Positions 1-8,440 are shown, counted from the first letter of the stretch. The stretch is 64,000 nt of DNA from GCA-2862585 sp965661345 (GCA_965661345.1 CBFIDK010000004.1:62001-126000), one strand, 5' to 3'. Numbers and translations: made by a program. Notes: a model not told the origin generated them from the sequence alone.

Positions 1-655
1 CTATCTGTGTTTGCATGGATTTTTCAGCAGCGGCTTTAGAAGCAGCTGTGTCGTCTTGAGGCAATATAAACTCATCATGTTGGGTTGAAACAACAATTGC
101 TTCAATGCGTTGAGGAATATTGTCGTCGCTGTATTCAATAGTAACTTGAGATTTTGAGTCTGGGCGCAAATAGGTCATTTCCTTCCTCTCCCTTCTAATA
201 TTTGCCAATTCAATAAGAATACGATGAGATAAGTCCAAAGCCAAGGGCATGTAGTTATCCGTTTCGTCTGTAGCATAGCCAAACATCATGCCTTGGTCAC
301 CAGCGCCTTGTTCGGCATGTAACCCTTTGTTTTCTTCAACGCCTTGATTTATATCTGCTGACTGCTCATGTATGGCTGAAATAACGCCGCAACTATCAGC
401 ATCAAATTGATATTCGGACTTGTTGTAACCTATCTTTCGAATGACGTCTCTAGCAATGTTTTGCACATCAACATATGCTTTCGTTTTTACTTCTCCACTC
501 AGTACAGTAAGTCCTGTTGTTACCAATGTTTCACACGCTACTTTTGCTTCTTTGTCTTGCGCAAGAAAGTTATCTAATAGTGCATCAGAAATTTGGTCAG
601 CTACTTTATCTGGATGTCCTTCTGAAACTGATTCTGAGGTGAAAAAATATGCCAT
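1..655 (-). CDS. metK: S-adenosylmethionine synthetase, N-terminal part (cut by window edge)
   Basis: This enzyme makes S-adenosylmethionine from methionine and ATP in the cytoplasm. About 218 N-terminal residues are visible, roughly half of the family's usual 380-430; the rest lies beyond position 1. The ATG at 655 begins MAYFFTSESVSEGHPDKVAD, which holds the family's ATP-site motif GHPDK at residues 13-17. The second signature, GAGDQGMMFGYA, lies near residue 117. Both are intact and the reading frame has no break. The leader upstream carries a SAM-II-like pseudoknot, so feedback control by the product is likely. In this window ahcY (19302-20615) processes the spent cofactor. Confidence 0.97.
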   Translation of the reverse strand, partial: MAYFFTSESVSEGHPDKVADQISDALLDNFLAQDKEAKVACETLVTTGLTVLSGEVKTKAYVDVQNIARDVIRKIGYNKSEYQFDADSCGVISAIHEQSADINQGVEENKGLHAEQGAGDQGMMFGYATDETDNYMPLALDLSHRILIELANIRRERKEMTYLRPDSKSQVTIEYSDDNIPQRIEAIVVSTQHDEFILPQDDTAASKAAAEKSMQTQI

Positions 656-697
656 CTTTAGTGTTTTTGTAGTAGAAAAGACAGCTGCTGCGGGTAT

Positions 698-746
698 CCT
701 TTTTTAGCATTTTTGGAGTGGTCGCAATCAGCCAAATTTATCCACT
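698..746 (-). ncRNA. SAM-II-like riboswitch candidate in the metK leader
   Basis: Read on the minus strand, the metK leader can form an H-type pseudoknot. P1 pairs AGTGG (746-742) with CCACT (721-717). P2 pairs TTTGGC (736-731) in the P1 loop with GCTAAA (708-703) downstream, with one G-U pair. The conserved-looking pieces AATTTGG, TTGCGACCAC and GCTAAAAAAGG occur in the order expected of the SAM-II class. Known SAM-II RNAs sit upstream of methionine and SAM genes, and the gene here is metK. The family match is from memory; the pairing is read directly. Confidence 0.62.
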
Positions 747-760
747 TGTTAAATAGGGTG

Positions 761-768
761 CAAAATTA
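761..768 (-). promoter_or_regulatory. Candidate -7 element for metK
   Basis: TAATTTTG on the minus strand fits the Bacteroidota -7 consensus TAnnTTTG. A start a few bases downstream would transcribe the whole SAM-II-like pseudoknot. No TTG lies at the usual -33 spacing. A second match, TAAATTTG at 740-733, lies inside the pseudoknot and is more likely part of the RNA. Confidence 0.4.
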
Positions 769-867
769 AAATAAAAATTCATTTATAAGAATCATTAAAG
801 ATAATTTCTAAAGATTATGAAAACGGGAGAGAGGTAAGAAGAAAACAGTTTCTAAATTACCCAATCG

Positions 868-1569
868 CTATTTTAAATTCGTCAGTTTTTGAAAATAAGA
901 CTCTAAGTCGACTTTCTTTTTCTTGAGATTGGACAATAGTTCGTTAGCTACTATTTCACCTTTGTTAATAATGATTACTCTATCGCACATTTTTTCAACT
1001 TCCTGCATGATATGAGTTGAAAGCATAACGGTTTTGTCCTTACCGCTTTCTCGTATTAGATTACGAATTTCTACCATTTGGTTAGGGTCCAAACCCGTTG
1101 TTGGCTCATCTAAAATTAACACTTCTGGCTCGTGAATAAGTGCAGCGGCTAGTCCTACCCTTTGCCTGTATCCTTTTGAAAGCTGACTTATTTTTTTGTG
1201 ATTTTCTGCTGTCAATCCAGTTAATTCAATCACTTCGTGTACTCGATTTTTGGAGCAACCGTAAATATCTGCTATAAACGTTAAGTATTCCTTGATGAAC
1301 ATTTCATCATAAAGTGGATTATGTTCAGGCAGATAGCCGATTTTTTTTCGAAGTTCAATATTATCTTGTTCGACTTTTTGCTCACAAACAAAAACGCTGC
1401 CTTTATCAGCACCGATAAAGGAAGTGATGATTTTCATTAGGGTAGATTTACCAGCGCCATTAGGGCCTAAAAAACCTAATATTTCTCCTTTGTTTACTTC
1501 AAATGAAATACCATTTAAGGCCAGTTGCTCGCCATACAGTTTGCTAACGTTTTCTACTTTAATTGACAT
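868..1569 (-). CDS. gldA: GldA-like ABC transporter ATP-binding protein
   Basis: ATP-hydrolysing subunit of an ABC transporter, very like GldA of the gliding-motility GldAFG transporter. In sequence order it has Walker A GPNGAGKST (residues 35-43), the signature LSKGYRQ (130-136), Walker B LILDEP (151-156) and the H-loop histidine (186). The segment GYLPEHNPLYDEMFIKEYL is typical of GldA. At 233 residues it is shorter than the roughly 300-residue GldA proteins and ends soon after the ATPase domain. No GldF or GldG permease gene is in the window. It is divergent from rsgA. Another DrrA-type ABC ATPase remains possible. Confidence 0.8.
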   Translation of the reverse strand: MSIKVENVSKLYGEQLALNGISFEVNKGEILGFLGPNGAGKSTLMKIITSFIGADKGSVFVCEQKVEQDNIELRKKIGYLPEHNPLYDEMFIKEYLTFIADIYGCSKNRVHEVIELTGLTAENHKKISQLSKGYRQRVGLAAALIHEPEVLILDEPTTGLDPNQMVEIRNLIRESGKDKTVMLSTHIMQEVEKMCDRVIIINKGEIVANELLSNLKKKKVDLESYFQKLTNLK

Positions 1570-1621
1570 GACGCGAAGATAATAAAGAAATAGGGATTCT
1601 ACTTACTCTTTCAAATCATCG

Positions 1622-1629
1622 TATATTTG
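1622..1629 (+). promoter_or_regulatory. -7 element just before rsgA
   Basis: TATATTTG matches TAnnTTTG and ends only 5 nt before the ATG at 1635. The possible GTG start at 1629 overlaps this element, which favours the ATG. Transcription would begin at or next to the start codon, so the mRNA may be leaderless. Confidence 0.5.
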
Positions 1630-1634
1630 TGCTA

Positions 1635-2564
1635 ATGCAAGGTATTGTCATAAAATCTACAGGTAGTTGGTACATAGTAAAGACGGATGACGGCAAAATT
1701 TTAGATTGTAGAATTCGAGGTAAGTTTCGTATTCAAGATATAAAAAGTACAAATCCGATAGTTGTTGGGGACAGAGTCAATCTTACTCAAGAAGAAGATT
1801 CTTTTGTGATAGACGAATTGTTTGATAGAAAAAATTTCATTGTTAGGAAATCGGTTAACCTCTCTAAACAAACCCACATTTTAGCGTCTAATATTGACCA
1901 AGCCATTTTAATGGTTACCATTAAAAGTCCAGTTACCACTACAGGTTTTATTGATAGATTTTTAATTTCTGCTAAAGCCTATGGGATAAATGTGGTAATT
2001 CTTTTCAATAAGATAGATTTATTGGATGATGAGAGTAAAAACAAACACAATAGTATTTATGCCTTATACGAAAGCATTGGCTATCAATGCTTGTCCATGA
2101 GTGTTCAGACTGACGATTTATCTGCGGTAAAGGATATGATGAAAAATAAGGTAAATGTCATTTGTGGGCATTCAGGCGTGGGAAAATCAACCCTTTTAAA
2201 TGTTTTGCAACCAGAGCTTGACATCAATACACAAGAAGTTTCTGAGCAACACCAACAGGGACAACACACCACCACCTTTTCAGAAATGCACGACCTAAAT
2301 TTTGGGGCTTCTGTTATTGATACTCCTGGAGTACGCGGCTTTGGTTTAGTGGAGATGGACAAATACGAATTAGGCGATTATTTCCCAGAATTCTTCCAGT
2401 TGAAACCGAATTGTAAATTCAATAATTGCATACATGTTAACGAGCCAAAATGTGCTGTAAAAGATGCTTTGGAGAAAGGAGAAATATCTTCTTCTAGGTA
2501 TAAAAATTACCTTAGCATGTTAGATCAAGATGATGAAAATTTTAGAGTCAACAAATACGAATGA
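1635..2564 (+). CDS. rsgA: Ribosome small subunit-dependent GTPase A (RsgA)
   Basis: GTPase that helps finish assembly of the 30S ribosomal subunit. An N-terminal OB fold (about 1-65) is followed by a circularly permuted GTPase domain: NKID (125-128) comes first, then the P-loop GHSGVGKST (178-186), then DTPG (229-232). A C-terminal zinc knuckle carries Cys and His ligands around residues 260-273 (CKFNNCIHVNEPKC). A GTG start at 1629 would add two residues but lies inside the promoter-like TATATTTG, so the ATG at 1635 was chosen (309 residues). Its stop overlaps the start of dtd as ATGA, indicating translational coupling. Confidence 0.96.
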   Translation: MQGIVIKSTGSWYIVKTDDGKILDCRIRGKFRIQDIKSTNPIVVGDRVNLTQEEDSFVIDELFDRKNFIVRKSVNLSKQTHILASNIDQAILMVTIKSPVTTTGFIDRFLISAKAYGINVVILFNKIDLLDDESKNKHNSIYALYESIGYQCLSMSVQTDDLSAVKDMMKNKVNVICGHSGVGKSTLLNVLQPELDINTQEVSEQHQQGQHTTTFSEMHDLNFGASVIDTPGVRGFGLVEMDKYELGDYFPEFFQLKPNCKFNNCIHVNEPKCAVKDALEKGEISSSRYKNYLSMLDQDDENFRVNKYE

Positions 2565-3013
2565 GAGCAGTTATTCAACGTGTATCTTCAGCCAGTGTAA
2601 GCATTAGCGGTAATCGCTGTGGAGAAATTGGAAATGGGCTTGTGCTATTCCTCGGAATAGAATCTGAAGATTCACATGAAGATGTAAAGTGGCTGAGCAA
2701 AAAGATTAGTCAATTGCGAATCTTTTCGGATGAAAATGGACTAATGAACAAGTCTATCACGCAAGTTGGAGGCAAGGTATTGCTGATTAGTCAATTTACG
2801 CTGTTCGCCAAAACTCAAAAAGGAAATAGACCTTCATTTATTAAAGCCGCTAAGCCAGAAGTGGCCATACCCTTGTATCAAGATTTTATCCGTCAAATTG
2901 CGTATGATACAAATACTAAAATTCAAACAGGCGAATTCGGTGCCGACATGCAAATACAGTTGTGTAATGATGGCCCAGTAACAATACTAATTGACACAAA
3001 AAATAAAGAATAA
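2561..3013 (+). CDS. dtd: D-aminoacyl-tRNA deacylase
   Basis: Removes D-amino acids, and in this family also glycine, that were wrongly attached to tRNA. At 150 residues it has the usual length. Both catalytic motifs are present: SQFTLFA (77-83) and NDGPVT (136-141), which contains the Gly-cisPro pair that inserts into the partner subunit's active site. It overlaps rsgA by 4 nt and the next gene by 1 nt (TAATG), so the three genes form a tight operon for translation quality and nucleotide clean-up. Confidence 0.97.
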   Translation: MRAVIQRVSSASVSISGNRCGEIGNGLVLFLGIESEDSHEDVKWLSKKISQLRIFSDENGLMNKSITQVGGKVLLISQFTLFAKTQKGNRPSFIKAAKPEVAIPLYQDFIRQIAYDTNTKIQTGEFGADMQIQLCNDGPVTILIDTKNKE

Positions 3014-3336
3014 TGCCGATTACAGAATTACAAAAAACAGTTGACAATTGGATTAAGCAATACGGAGTACGCTATTTTAACGAATTAACCAACATGGCTA
3101 TTCTAAGTGAGGAAGTGGGAGAGGTTGCCAGAATTATTGCTCGACAATATGGAGAGCAATCCTCAAAGCCATCTGATAACGGTAAGTTAGGTGAAGAGCT
3201 TGCGGATGTTCTTTTTGTGATACTTTGTTTAGCCAACCAAACCGATACAGATTTACAAAAAGAATTTGAAAAAAAGCTGGAAGTAAAATCAAAACGAGAT
3301 TACGATAGACACGCTCAAAACAGTAAACTAAAATAA
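3013..3336 (+). CDS. MazG-like nucleotide pyrophosphohydrolase
   Basis: All-alpha NTP pyrophosphatase of the MazG superfamily. These enzymes hydrolyse (d)NTPs, often non-canonical ones, to monophosphates. The metal-binding motifs EEVGE (33-37) and EELADVL (61-67) are intact. At 107 residues it is the short single-domain form, unlike the duplicated MazG of enterobacteria. It is translationally coupled to dtd (TAATG overlap) and is the last gene of the rsgA operon. The exact substrate cannot be read from the sequence. Confidence 0.9.
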   Translation: MPITELQKTVDNWIKQYGVRYFNELTNMAILSEEVGEVARIIARQYGEQSSKPSDNGKLGEELADVLFVILCLANQTDTDLQKEFEKKLEVKSKRDYDRHAQNSKLK

Positions 3337-3342
3337 ATTCGT

Positions 3343-3350
3343 TATATTTG
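3343..3350 (+). promoter_or_regulatory. -7 element upstream of the small membrane-protein pair
   Basis: TATATTTG matches TAnnTTTG. It would give a leader of about 120 nt before the gene at 3480. I see no open frame or strong hairpin in the 3351-3479 leader. Confidence 0.35.
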
Positions 3351-3479
3351 GAATGTAATACTTGAAGAAAAGCATAGAAACTTATAAATTCTAACGGTTT
3401 TTATCATAGCCTTTTATCTAGTTTCAGTGCTTTCTTATTTTTTGCAATATGTGAAGTTTAACTGTACAAACCTTAATCT

Positions 3480-3851
3480 ATGAAAAACGCTATCTCATTT
3501 AATTATTCTCTTCGTTTTCGGACTCTTTTTCTCTTAATTACATTGATTTTTTTAGTATTGTTTCTTTTATCAGTAGAATGCTTAATTTTTCTGTTGATAT
3601 TTTTGAATATGTTATACATCTATGTAATGTATATACATCCCCCAGCTATATCCATTAGTGATGGTCAAATACATCAACATTCATTTAACTCTACTTCTAT
3701 GTTCATTAATAAACTTGAAGAAGTTTCTGTTGATGAAAAAACAATTACTTTCAAAACCTTTGAGAAAAAAATGGTTGTATATAATTTCTTATTCGAAAAA
3801 AAGGCTAGACAAAACTTAGTGAAATTCTTCCGCTTAAAAAAATTGAAATAA
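3480..3851 (+). CDS. Small membrane protein with a cytosolic beta-rich tail, unknown function
   Basis: Not recognised. The 123 residues start with two closely spaced hydrophobic segments (about 12-31 and 33-52), probably a membrane hairpin. A polar tail follows (about residues 54-123) with short alternating strands and a basic end (KKARQNLVKFFRLKKLK). The layout resembles small bacterial proteins with a membrane hairpin and a PH-like tail, but no signature proves that. Its tail aligns by eye with the frameshifted gene downstream: SISDGQIHQ against KIRDGKIWT, followed by similarly spaced strands. The two look like a diverged tandem pair. Confidence 0.65.
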   Translation: MKNAISFNYSLRFRTLFLLITLIFLVLFLLSVECLIFLLIFLNMLYIYVMYIHPPAISISDGQIHQHSFNSTSMFINKLEEVSVDEKTITFKTFEKKMVVYNFLFEKKARQNLVKFFRLKKLK

Positions 3852-3852
3852 A

Positions 3853-4261
3853 ATGAATGAAATCGTAATTTATTATTCAAAAGTGTACCGTTTTTGGTGG
3901 TCAATTATTTTGACTTCAATGGCATTGAGTTATATTCTATTTTTCTTTTTTGTTGATATTGAAGTGTATTTTTTTATTTCATATTATTTCAGGCATATAC
4001 TTTAGTCTTATAGTATGGTCAACCTACAGGCCATATCTGAAGATTAGAGATGGCAAGATATGGACAACACGCTATCTATTCATTTCACTGAATGAAAAGG
4101 ACTTGAAAGAAGTTATCTTAAACGATGAAAACTATGTTTTCAAATTAAAATCTCACCGTTTTTTTGTGGGAATTAATTTTATAGAAAAATCAGACAACGA
4201 AAAATTGAAAAAGTTTTTAAGAGATAGAAGTATTTTGGTCGAGCCAGAAACTTTATTTTAA
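3853..4261 (+). pseudogene. Frameshifted paralogue of the 3480-3851 membrane protein
   Basis: The ATG at 3853 opens a frame reading MNEIVIYYSKVYRFWWSI, with a membrane hairpin, and ends at a TAG at 4003-4005. The missing second half (tail YLKIRDGKIWTTRYLF onwards) continues one base out of phase to a stop at 4259-4261. The two frames overlap at a run of seven T (3969-3975). Removing one T gives a single protein of about 135 residues, collinear with the upstream neighbour. It is either a real one-base insertion, an assembly error in the homopolymer, or slippage at that run. The downstream half alone has only a TTG start at 3950. Confidence 0.7.
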
Positions 4262-4266
4262 ATCAA

Positions 4267-5352
4267 CTAATTTTTTAGAGCCTTAGCTTTTTCTTTAGCT
4301 TTCTCGTTTCGTTCTATGGTATGTGTTGGTCTGCTCCATTTTACATTTCCTTTTGTAGAAAGGCACTTTTTGTAGTTGTCATTACTTACTGGCTGATCGC
4401 CATCAACAAATGGTGCTTTTGGAGTAATTCCTAGAATATCAAACAGTTTCATGTCTTGATTAATATCTGGGTTAGGAGTAGTCAGTAATTTGTCTCCAGC
4501 AAAAATAGAAGAAGCTCCTGACAAGAAACAGAGCGCTTGTCCTTCATCTGACATTTCAGTTCTTCCTGCTGATAACCGCACCACAGATTCAGGCATTACA
4601 ATTCGTGTAGTTGCTACCATGCGTACCATTTCCCAAATCGAAACGGTTTCCTGATCTTCTAATGGTGTGCCTTCAACAGCAACTAAGGCATTAATTGGTA
4701 CCGATTTAGGTTGAGGGTTCATATTTGCAAGGGTTACGAGCATTCCGCATCTATCCGCTGCTGATTCACCCATTCCGATTATACCGCCAGAACAAACGCT
4801 AATACCAGCTTTGGAAGCGTTTTCTATGGTTTTTATTCTATCGTCATACTCTCTTGTAGAAATAATTTCTTTATAATGTTCTGCAGAGGTGTCAAGGTTA
4901 TGGTTATAGGCATACAACCCGGCATCGGCTAGTCGATTGGCTTGTTCTTCCGTCATCATTCCTAAGGTACAACACACTTCCATATCAAGCCCATTGACTG
5001 TTTTCACCATTTCGAGAACTTGGTCGAACTCTTCGTTATTTTGAATATTTCGCCATGCTGCACCCATGCATAAACGCGATGAGCCATTGGCTTTGGCACG
5101 TAGTGCTTGTGCTTTGACTTGTGAAACACTCATTAAGTCGTTAGTTTCTATATCTGTATGGTACCTAGCCGCTTGCGGGCAATAGCCGCAATCTTCTGAG
5201 CATCCACCAGTTTTTATGGACAAAAGAGTACTAATTTGTACCTCTAGTGGGTTGTGGTGTTTTCGGTGAGTTTGAGCCGCTTCAAAAATTAATTCCATTA
5301 GCGGTTTATTATAGATGTCTAAAATTTTATCGATTGTCCAGCTATTATTCAT
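4267..5352 (-). CDS. bioB: Biotin synthase
   Basis: Radical-SAM enzyme that inserts sulfur into dethiobiotin, the last step of biotin synthesis. The CxxxCxxC cluster ligands are C51, C55 and C58 in CSEDCGYC. Further family segments include CCTLGMM, YNHNLDTS and CSGGIIGMGES. At 361 residues it is full length. It is the promoter-distal gene of the bio cluster, separated from the ketoacyl synthase by 29 nt that carry their own -7 element, so it can probably also be transcribed alone. The C-terminal 25 residues are lysine-rich and look unstructured. Confidence 0.97.
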   Translation of the reverse strand: MNNSWTIDKILDIYNKPLMELIFEAAQTHRKHHNPLEVQISTLLSIKTGGCSEDCGYCPQAARYHTDIETNDLMSVSQVKAQALRAKANGSSRLCMGAAWRNIQNNEEFDQVLEMVKTVNGLDMEVCCTLGMMTEEQANRLADAGLYAYNHNLDTSAEHYKEIISTREYDDRIKTIENASKAGISVCSGGIIGMGESAADRCGMLVTLANMNPQPKSVPINALVAVEGTPLEDQETVSIWEMVRMVATTRIVMPESVVRLSAGRTEMSDEGQALCFLSGASSIFAGDKLLTTPNPDINQDMKLFDILGITPKAPFVDGDQPVSNDNYKKCLSTKGNVKWSRPTHTIERNEKAKEKAKALKN

Positions 5353-5369
5353 AATCTTAATTTATGTAA

Positions 5370-5377
5370 CAAATATA
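5370..5377 (-). promoter_or_regulatory. -7 element for bioB
   Basis: TATATTTG on the minus strand, 17 nt before the bioB start, in the 29-nt gap after the ketoacyl synthase gene. No good TTG is seen at -33 spacing. Confidence 0.4.
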
Positions 5378-5381
5378 GTTT

Positions 5382-6548
5382 TTAATCTGTTTTTTGAACT
5401 ATGATACTTACTGCATTTCCACCAAATCCGACAGCATTAATTAGTATGCTTTTAGGAGCACTTTGTTTTTGAGTAATTTCGGTGTCGTATGGAAACTGTA
5501 TCAAATGTTTTCTGTTAAGCATTTCAACAGCTAAGTCTAAACTTATACCTCCAGATGCGCCAAAAGTATGACCGCTTTGGTGTTTTGTGCTTATTAAATG
5601 GGGTGTCTGTTCGCCAAAAACAGAAGTAATAGCCGTATGTTCGGATTGATCACCTAAGATAGTCCCTGGTGCGTGCATTACTATTGCATCCACGGTTTTT
5701 AGCTTACTGTCATCAAGTGCCATTTGCATACTCTTTTTTAAACAACTGGCATCTGCGGACAATGAGGCGGGGTGTTCAATTTTTTCGGTGGCGTATCCTA
5801 ATCCAATTATCTTGGCTAAGTGTTCTTGTCCTTGGTCGGATTCTAGGCAAAAAACGGCAGCACCTTCTCCAAGAACCATATTATTTTTTGTATTCCCTTT
5901 TTTCATAGGACTGCAATACCAGCCTGATGTGTTTTTACTGTACACCCCTAATGATCGCATTTGGGAAATGGTAAAGTCAGTGAGTGGTGCTTCTGTACCT
6001 CCGGCAATAAATTTATCGGTCATGCCACTTTTTATCCAAACGCAAGCGTTCAAAATTGAATGAAGGGCTGTGCTGCACGTTATAGAGTGGGTAAGCGTTG
6101 CGCCTTCTGTTCCAAAATCGAAAGCCATCCAAGAGGCAATGTTTCCTAGGGTTGTAGTTGGCGAGGTTAAGGGTGAAATTCTCTGATTAGGGGAGTTAAT
6201 AAAATGGGCGTGGTATTTTTCGAAAAGTTGTGTAGCTCCTCTTGAAGATCCCATATTTATTCCAACCGTTGAAAGGTTTGTCCAATTAGCCTTAGATAAA
6301 GTGTTTCTTCCGGCAATAATACCCATCAGTACACTTTTATCTAACCGTCTATACAGTGGGTTTTCTTTTCTCAAATCATCAATGAGTGCTAGAGTTTCCG
6401 CTTGCAGCCTGCCAGTTGGGGTATCCATATCGTTGAAGCAACAAATGGACAAATTCGTTTTTTGACTAAGGTAGTTTGCCCATATTTCATCGCTATTATG
6501 CCCAAGTGCGGATAAGCTAGATTTTGATGTAATGAGTATTGATTGCAT
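5382..6548 (-). CDS. Beta-ketoacyl-ACP synthase-like protein inside the biotin operon
   Basis: Condensing enzyme of the thiolase fold, related to FabF (KAS II). The active-site set looks complete: nucleophile C158 (SITCSTALHS), H292 (MHAPGT), K322 and H327 (STKHQSGHTFGASG). The 388 residues are a little shorter than FabF. Position between bioA and bioB, 15 nt after bioA, suggests a role in biotin, probably elongating the pimeloyl precursor on ACP; that is inference. No bioC, bioH or bioI gene is in the window, so how the pimeloyl group is made here is open. It starts at ATG 6548. Confidence 0.88.
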   Translation of the reverse strand: MQSILITSKSSLSALGHNSDEIWANYLSQKTNLSICCFNDMDTPTGRLQAETLALIDDLRKENPLYRRLDKSVLMGIIAGRNTLSKANWTNLSTVGINMGSSRGATQLFEKYHAHFINSPNQRISPLTSPTTTLGNIASWMAFDFGTEGATLTHSITCSTALHSILNACVWIKSGMTDKFIAGGTEAPLTDFTISQMRSLGVYSKNTSGWYCSPMKKGNTKNNMVLGEGAAVFCLESDQGQEHLAKIIGLGYATEKIEHPASLSADASCLKKSMQMALDDSKLKTVDAIVMHAPGTILGDQSEHTAITSVFGEQTPHLISTKHQSGHTFGASGGISLDLAVEMLNRKHLIQFPYDTEITQKQSAPKSILINAVGFGGNAVSIIVQKTD

Positions 6549-6563
6549 GGGGCAAAGATACGA

Positions 6564-7829
6564 CTATTCAATTTTTTCTAGAGCTGAAAGTATGCTTTTA
6601 TATACCGTTTTTAGTTCACTTTCTTTTATGCAATAGGGTGGTATAATATATATCACATTTCCCAATGGTCGAAGTATGACTCCTTGCTCAATAAAATGGG
6701 TATAAAGCATGTCTTTTATTTGACTCGAATAACCAGTTTCGGACGTCTGAATATCCATTGCTAAGATGGTGCCTTCTTGTCTGACGTTTTTAAGTTTAGG
6801 ATGATTTTGTATACTTGAAGCAAAGTCTCTGTGTTGCTCAGCGATTTGCTTAATATTCTGTTGACACTCTTCTTTTTCGAGCAGTTCTAGGCTGGCAATA
6901 GCGGCGGTACAGCCAATTGGATTTGCCGTAAAAGAATGGCCGTGTAAAAACGCTTGACTAAGCGTATTGCCTAAAAATGAGTCGTAAATTTCGTTTGAGC
7001 ATGTCGTAATGGATAATGGCAATGTGCCTCCCGTTAAACTTTTGGATAAACACATAAAATCGACTTGCTCTGTCAATTGGTTACAGGCGAAAAATGTACC
7101 AGTTCTTCCGAAACCAGTCATGACTTCATCGGCAATACAAAGGACATCGTTTTCTTTGCAAAGCCTAATCATTTTATCTAGCGTTGAGGCAGAATACATT
7201 CTCATTCCAGAAGCGCCCTGAACAATGGGTTCAAAAATAAAACAAGCTATTTCTCCCTTTTCCAATTCGTTTTTTAAAGCCGATATGGCTTCTTTTTCAT
7301 TTCCAGGAAAGGGCAAGTGGTTTACCGAAAATAAATACTCTTCAAATGGTTCAGAGAATATACTTTTTGCTCCTGCTGACATTGCGCCAAAGGTTTCGCC
7401 GTGGTAACCGCCTTCAAGAGCGAGAATACGGTGCTTTTTTTGGCCTTTATTTCTCCAATATTGAATACTCATTTTTAGCGCTATCTCAACGGCTGATGAG
7501 CCGTCCCCTGAAAAGAAAAATTTATGTTGATTTTTAGGCAAATGAGCGCTTAATTTTTCACACAGTTCAGTGGCGGGCTTGTGTGTAAAGCCAGCGAATA
7601 AAACGTGCTCGAGTTCTAAAAGCTGTTGGCTAATTTTTTGGGCTATATAGGGGTGAGCATGGCCATGAATATTTACCCACCACGATGAAATAGCGTCAAT
7701 ATATTCTTTTCCGCTTTCATCGACTAACAAAGTGCCTTTTCCCTTAACAATTGGAATGGGTGTTGGAGCAGTCTTCATTTGAGTAAATGGATGCCAAATG
7801 TATTTTTTATCGCTTTTGGATATTGTCAT
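6564..7829 (-). CDS. bioA: Adenosylmethionine-8-amino-7-oxononanoate aminotransferase
   Basis: PLP enzyme that converts KAPA to DAPA, using SAM as amino donor. It has the class III aminotransferase layout: substrate-site SSWWVNIHGHAHP (about 48-60), the PLP-stacking segment FSGDGSSAVE (106-115), DEVMTGFGRTG (234-244), and the Schiff-base lysine K263 in SKSLTGGTLP. At 421 residues it is full length. The start codon overlaps the bioD stop by one base (7829), so the two are translationally coupled. The S-W-W triplet favours BioA over other class III transaminases. Confidence 0.97.
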   Translation of the reverse strand: MTISKSDKKYIWHPFTQMKTAPTPIPIVKGKGTLLVDESGKEYIDAISSWWVNIHGHAHPYIAQKISQQLLELEHVLFAGFTHKPATELCEKLSAHLPKNQHKFFFSGDGSSAVEIALKMSIQYWRNKGQKKHRILALEGGYHGETFGAMSAGAKSIFSEPFEEYLFSVNHLPFPGNEKEAISALKNELEKGEIACFIFEPIVQGASGMRMYSASTLDKMIRLCKENDVLCIADEVMTGFGRTGTFFACNQLTEQVDFMCLSKSLTGGTLPLSITTCSNEIYDSFLGNTLSQAFLHGHSFTANPIGCTAAIASLELLEKEECQQNIKQIAEQHRDFASSIQNHPKLKNVRQEGTILAMDIQTSETGYSSQIKDMLYTHFIEQGVILRPLGNVIYIIPPYCIKESELKTVYKSILSALEKIE

Positions 7830-8440
7830 TAGAATGCCCCTTTTAATTGTTCAGCAACTTCTTTTATTGCGGCTTTGTTCACCGTTTTCATCTGTGGAAT
7901 TCTGCCTAAACTGACTAAACCACTTTTTGATAGTATGATGTGTTCAGTATCTTTATTTTCTTCTCCATTAAACAAAATTCCTTTAATGGGAATCTTTCTA
8001 TTTTTTAGTGCTTCTATACTCAACAAGGTATGGTTAATACTTCCCAGATAATGTTGGCTTATCAAAATGACTTTGATATTTAATTCTTTTATTAGGTCTA
8101 TGATGCAATCTTTATCGTTTAGAGGTACGAGAAGACCGCCAGCGCCTTCCACGACCAATGCATTTTTTGTTTTTGGAAGTTGGCACTTAGATAGCTCAAT
8201 GGTTATGCTTTCCTTTTGGGCTGCTGCGTGAGGAGACATGGGCAATTTTAAACGGTAACTCTCTGGATGAAATTGGCTTTTTGTATTAGAAATTAAGTCC
8301 TTAACTTTTTGGCTGTCCGAATACTCCAATTCACCTGCTTGAATGGGTTTCCAATAATCTGCTTCAAGTGCTTCAACTACAATTGCAGAACTTACAGTCT
8401 TGCCAATTTCTGTTCCTATTCCTGTGATAAAGTACGTCAT
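7829..8440 (-). CDS. bioD: Dethiobiotin synthetase
   Basis: ATP-dependent ureido-ring closure of DAPA to dethiobiotin. The P-loop variant GIGTEIGKT (7-15) and the VEGAGGLLVPL segment (near residue 100) are the family's hallmarks. At 203 residues it is slightly short for the family (about 210-240) but complete. Overlaps bioF by 4 nt upstream (ATGA) and bioA by 1 nt downstream. Confidence 0.96.
   Translation of the reverse strand: MTYFITGIGTEIGKTVSSAIVVEALEADYWKPIQAGELEYSDSQKVKDLISNTKSQFHPESYRLKLPMSPHAAAQKESITIELSKCQLPKTKNALVVEGAGGLLVPLNDKDCIIDLIKELNIKVILISQHYLGSINHTLLSIEALKNRKIPIKGILFNGEENKDTEHIILSKSGLVSLGRIPQMKTVNKAAIKEVAEQLKGAF

Noticed and set aside
441..707. Plus-strand open frame of 88 codons
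   Set aside because: It is antisense to metK, whose motifs GHPDK and GAGDQG prove the minus strand is coding.
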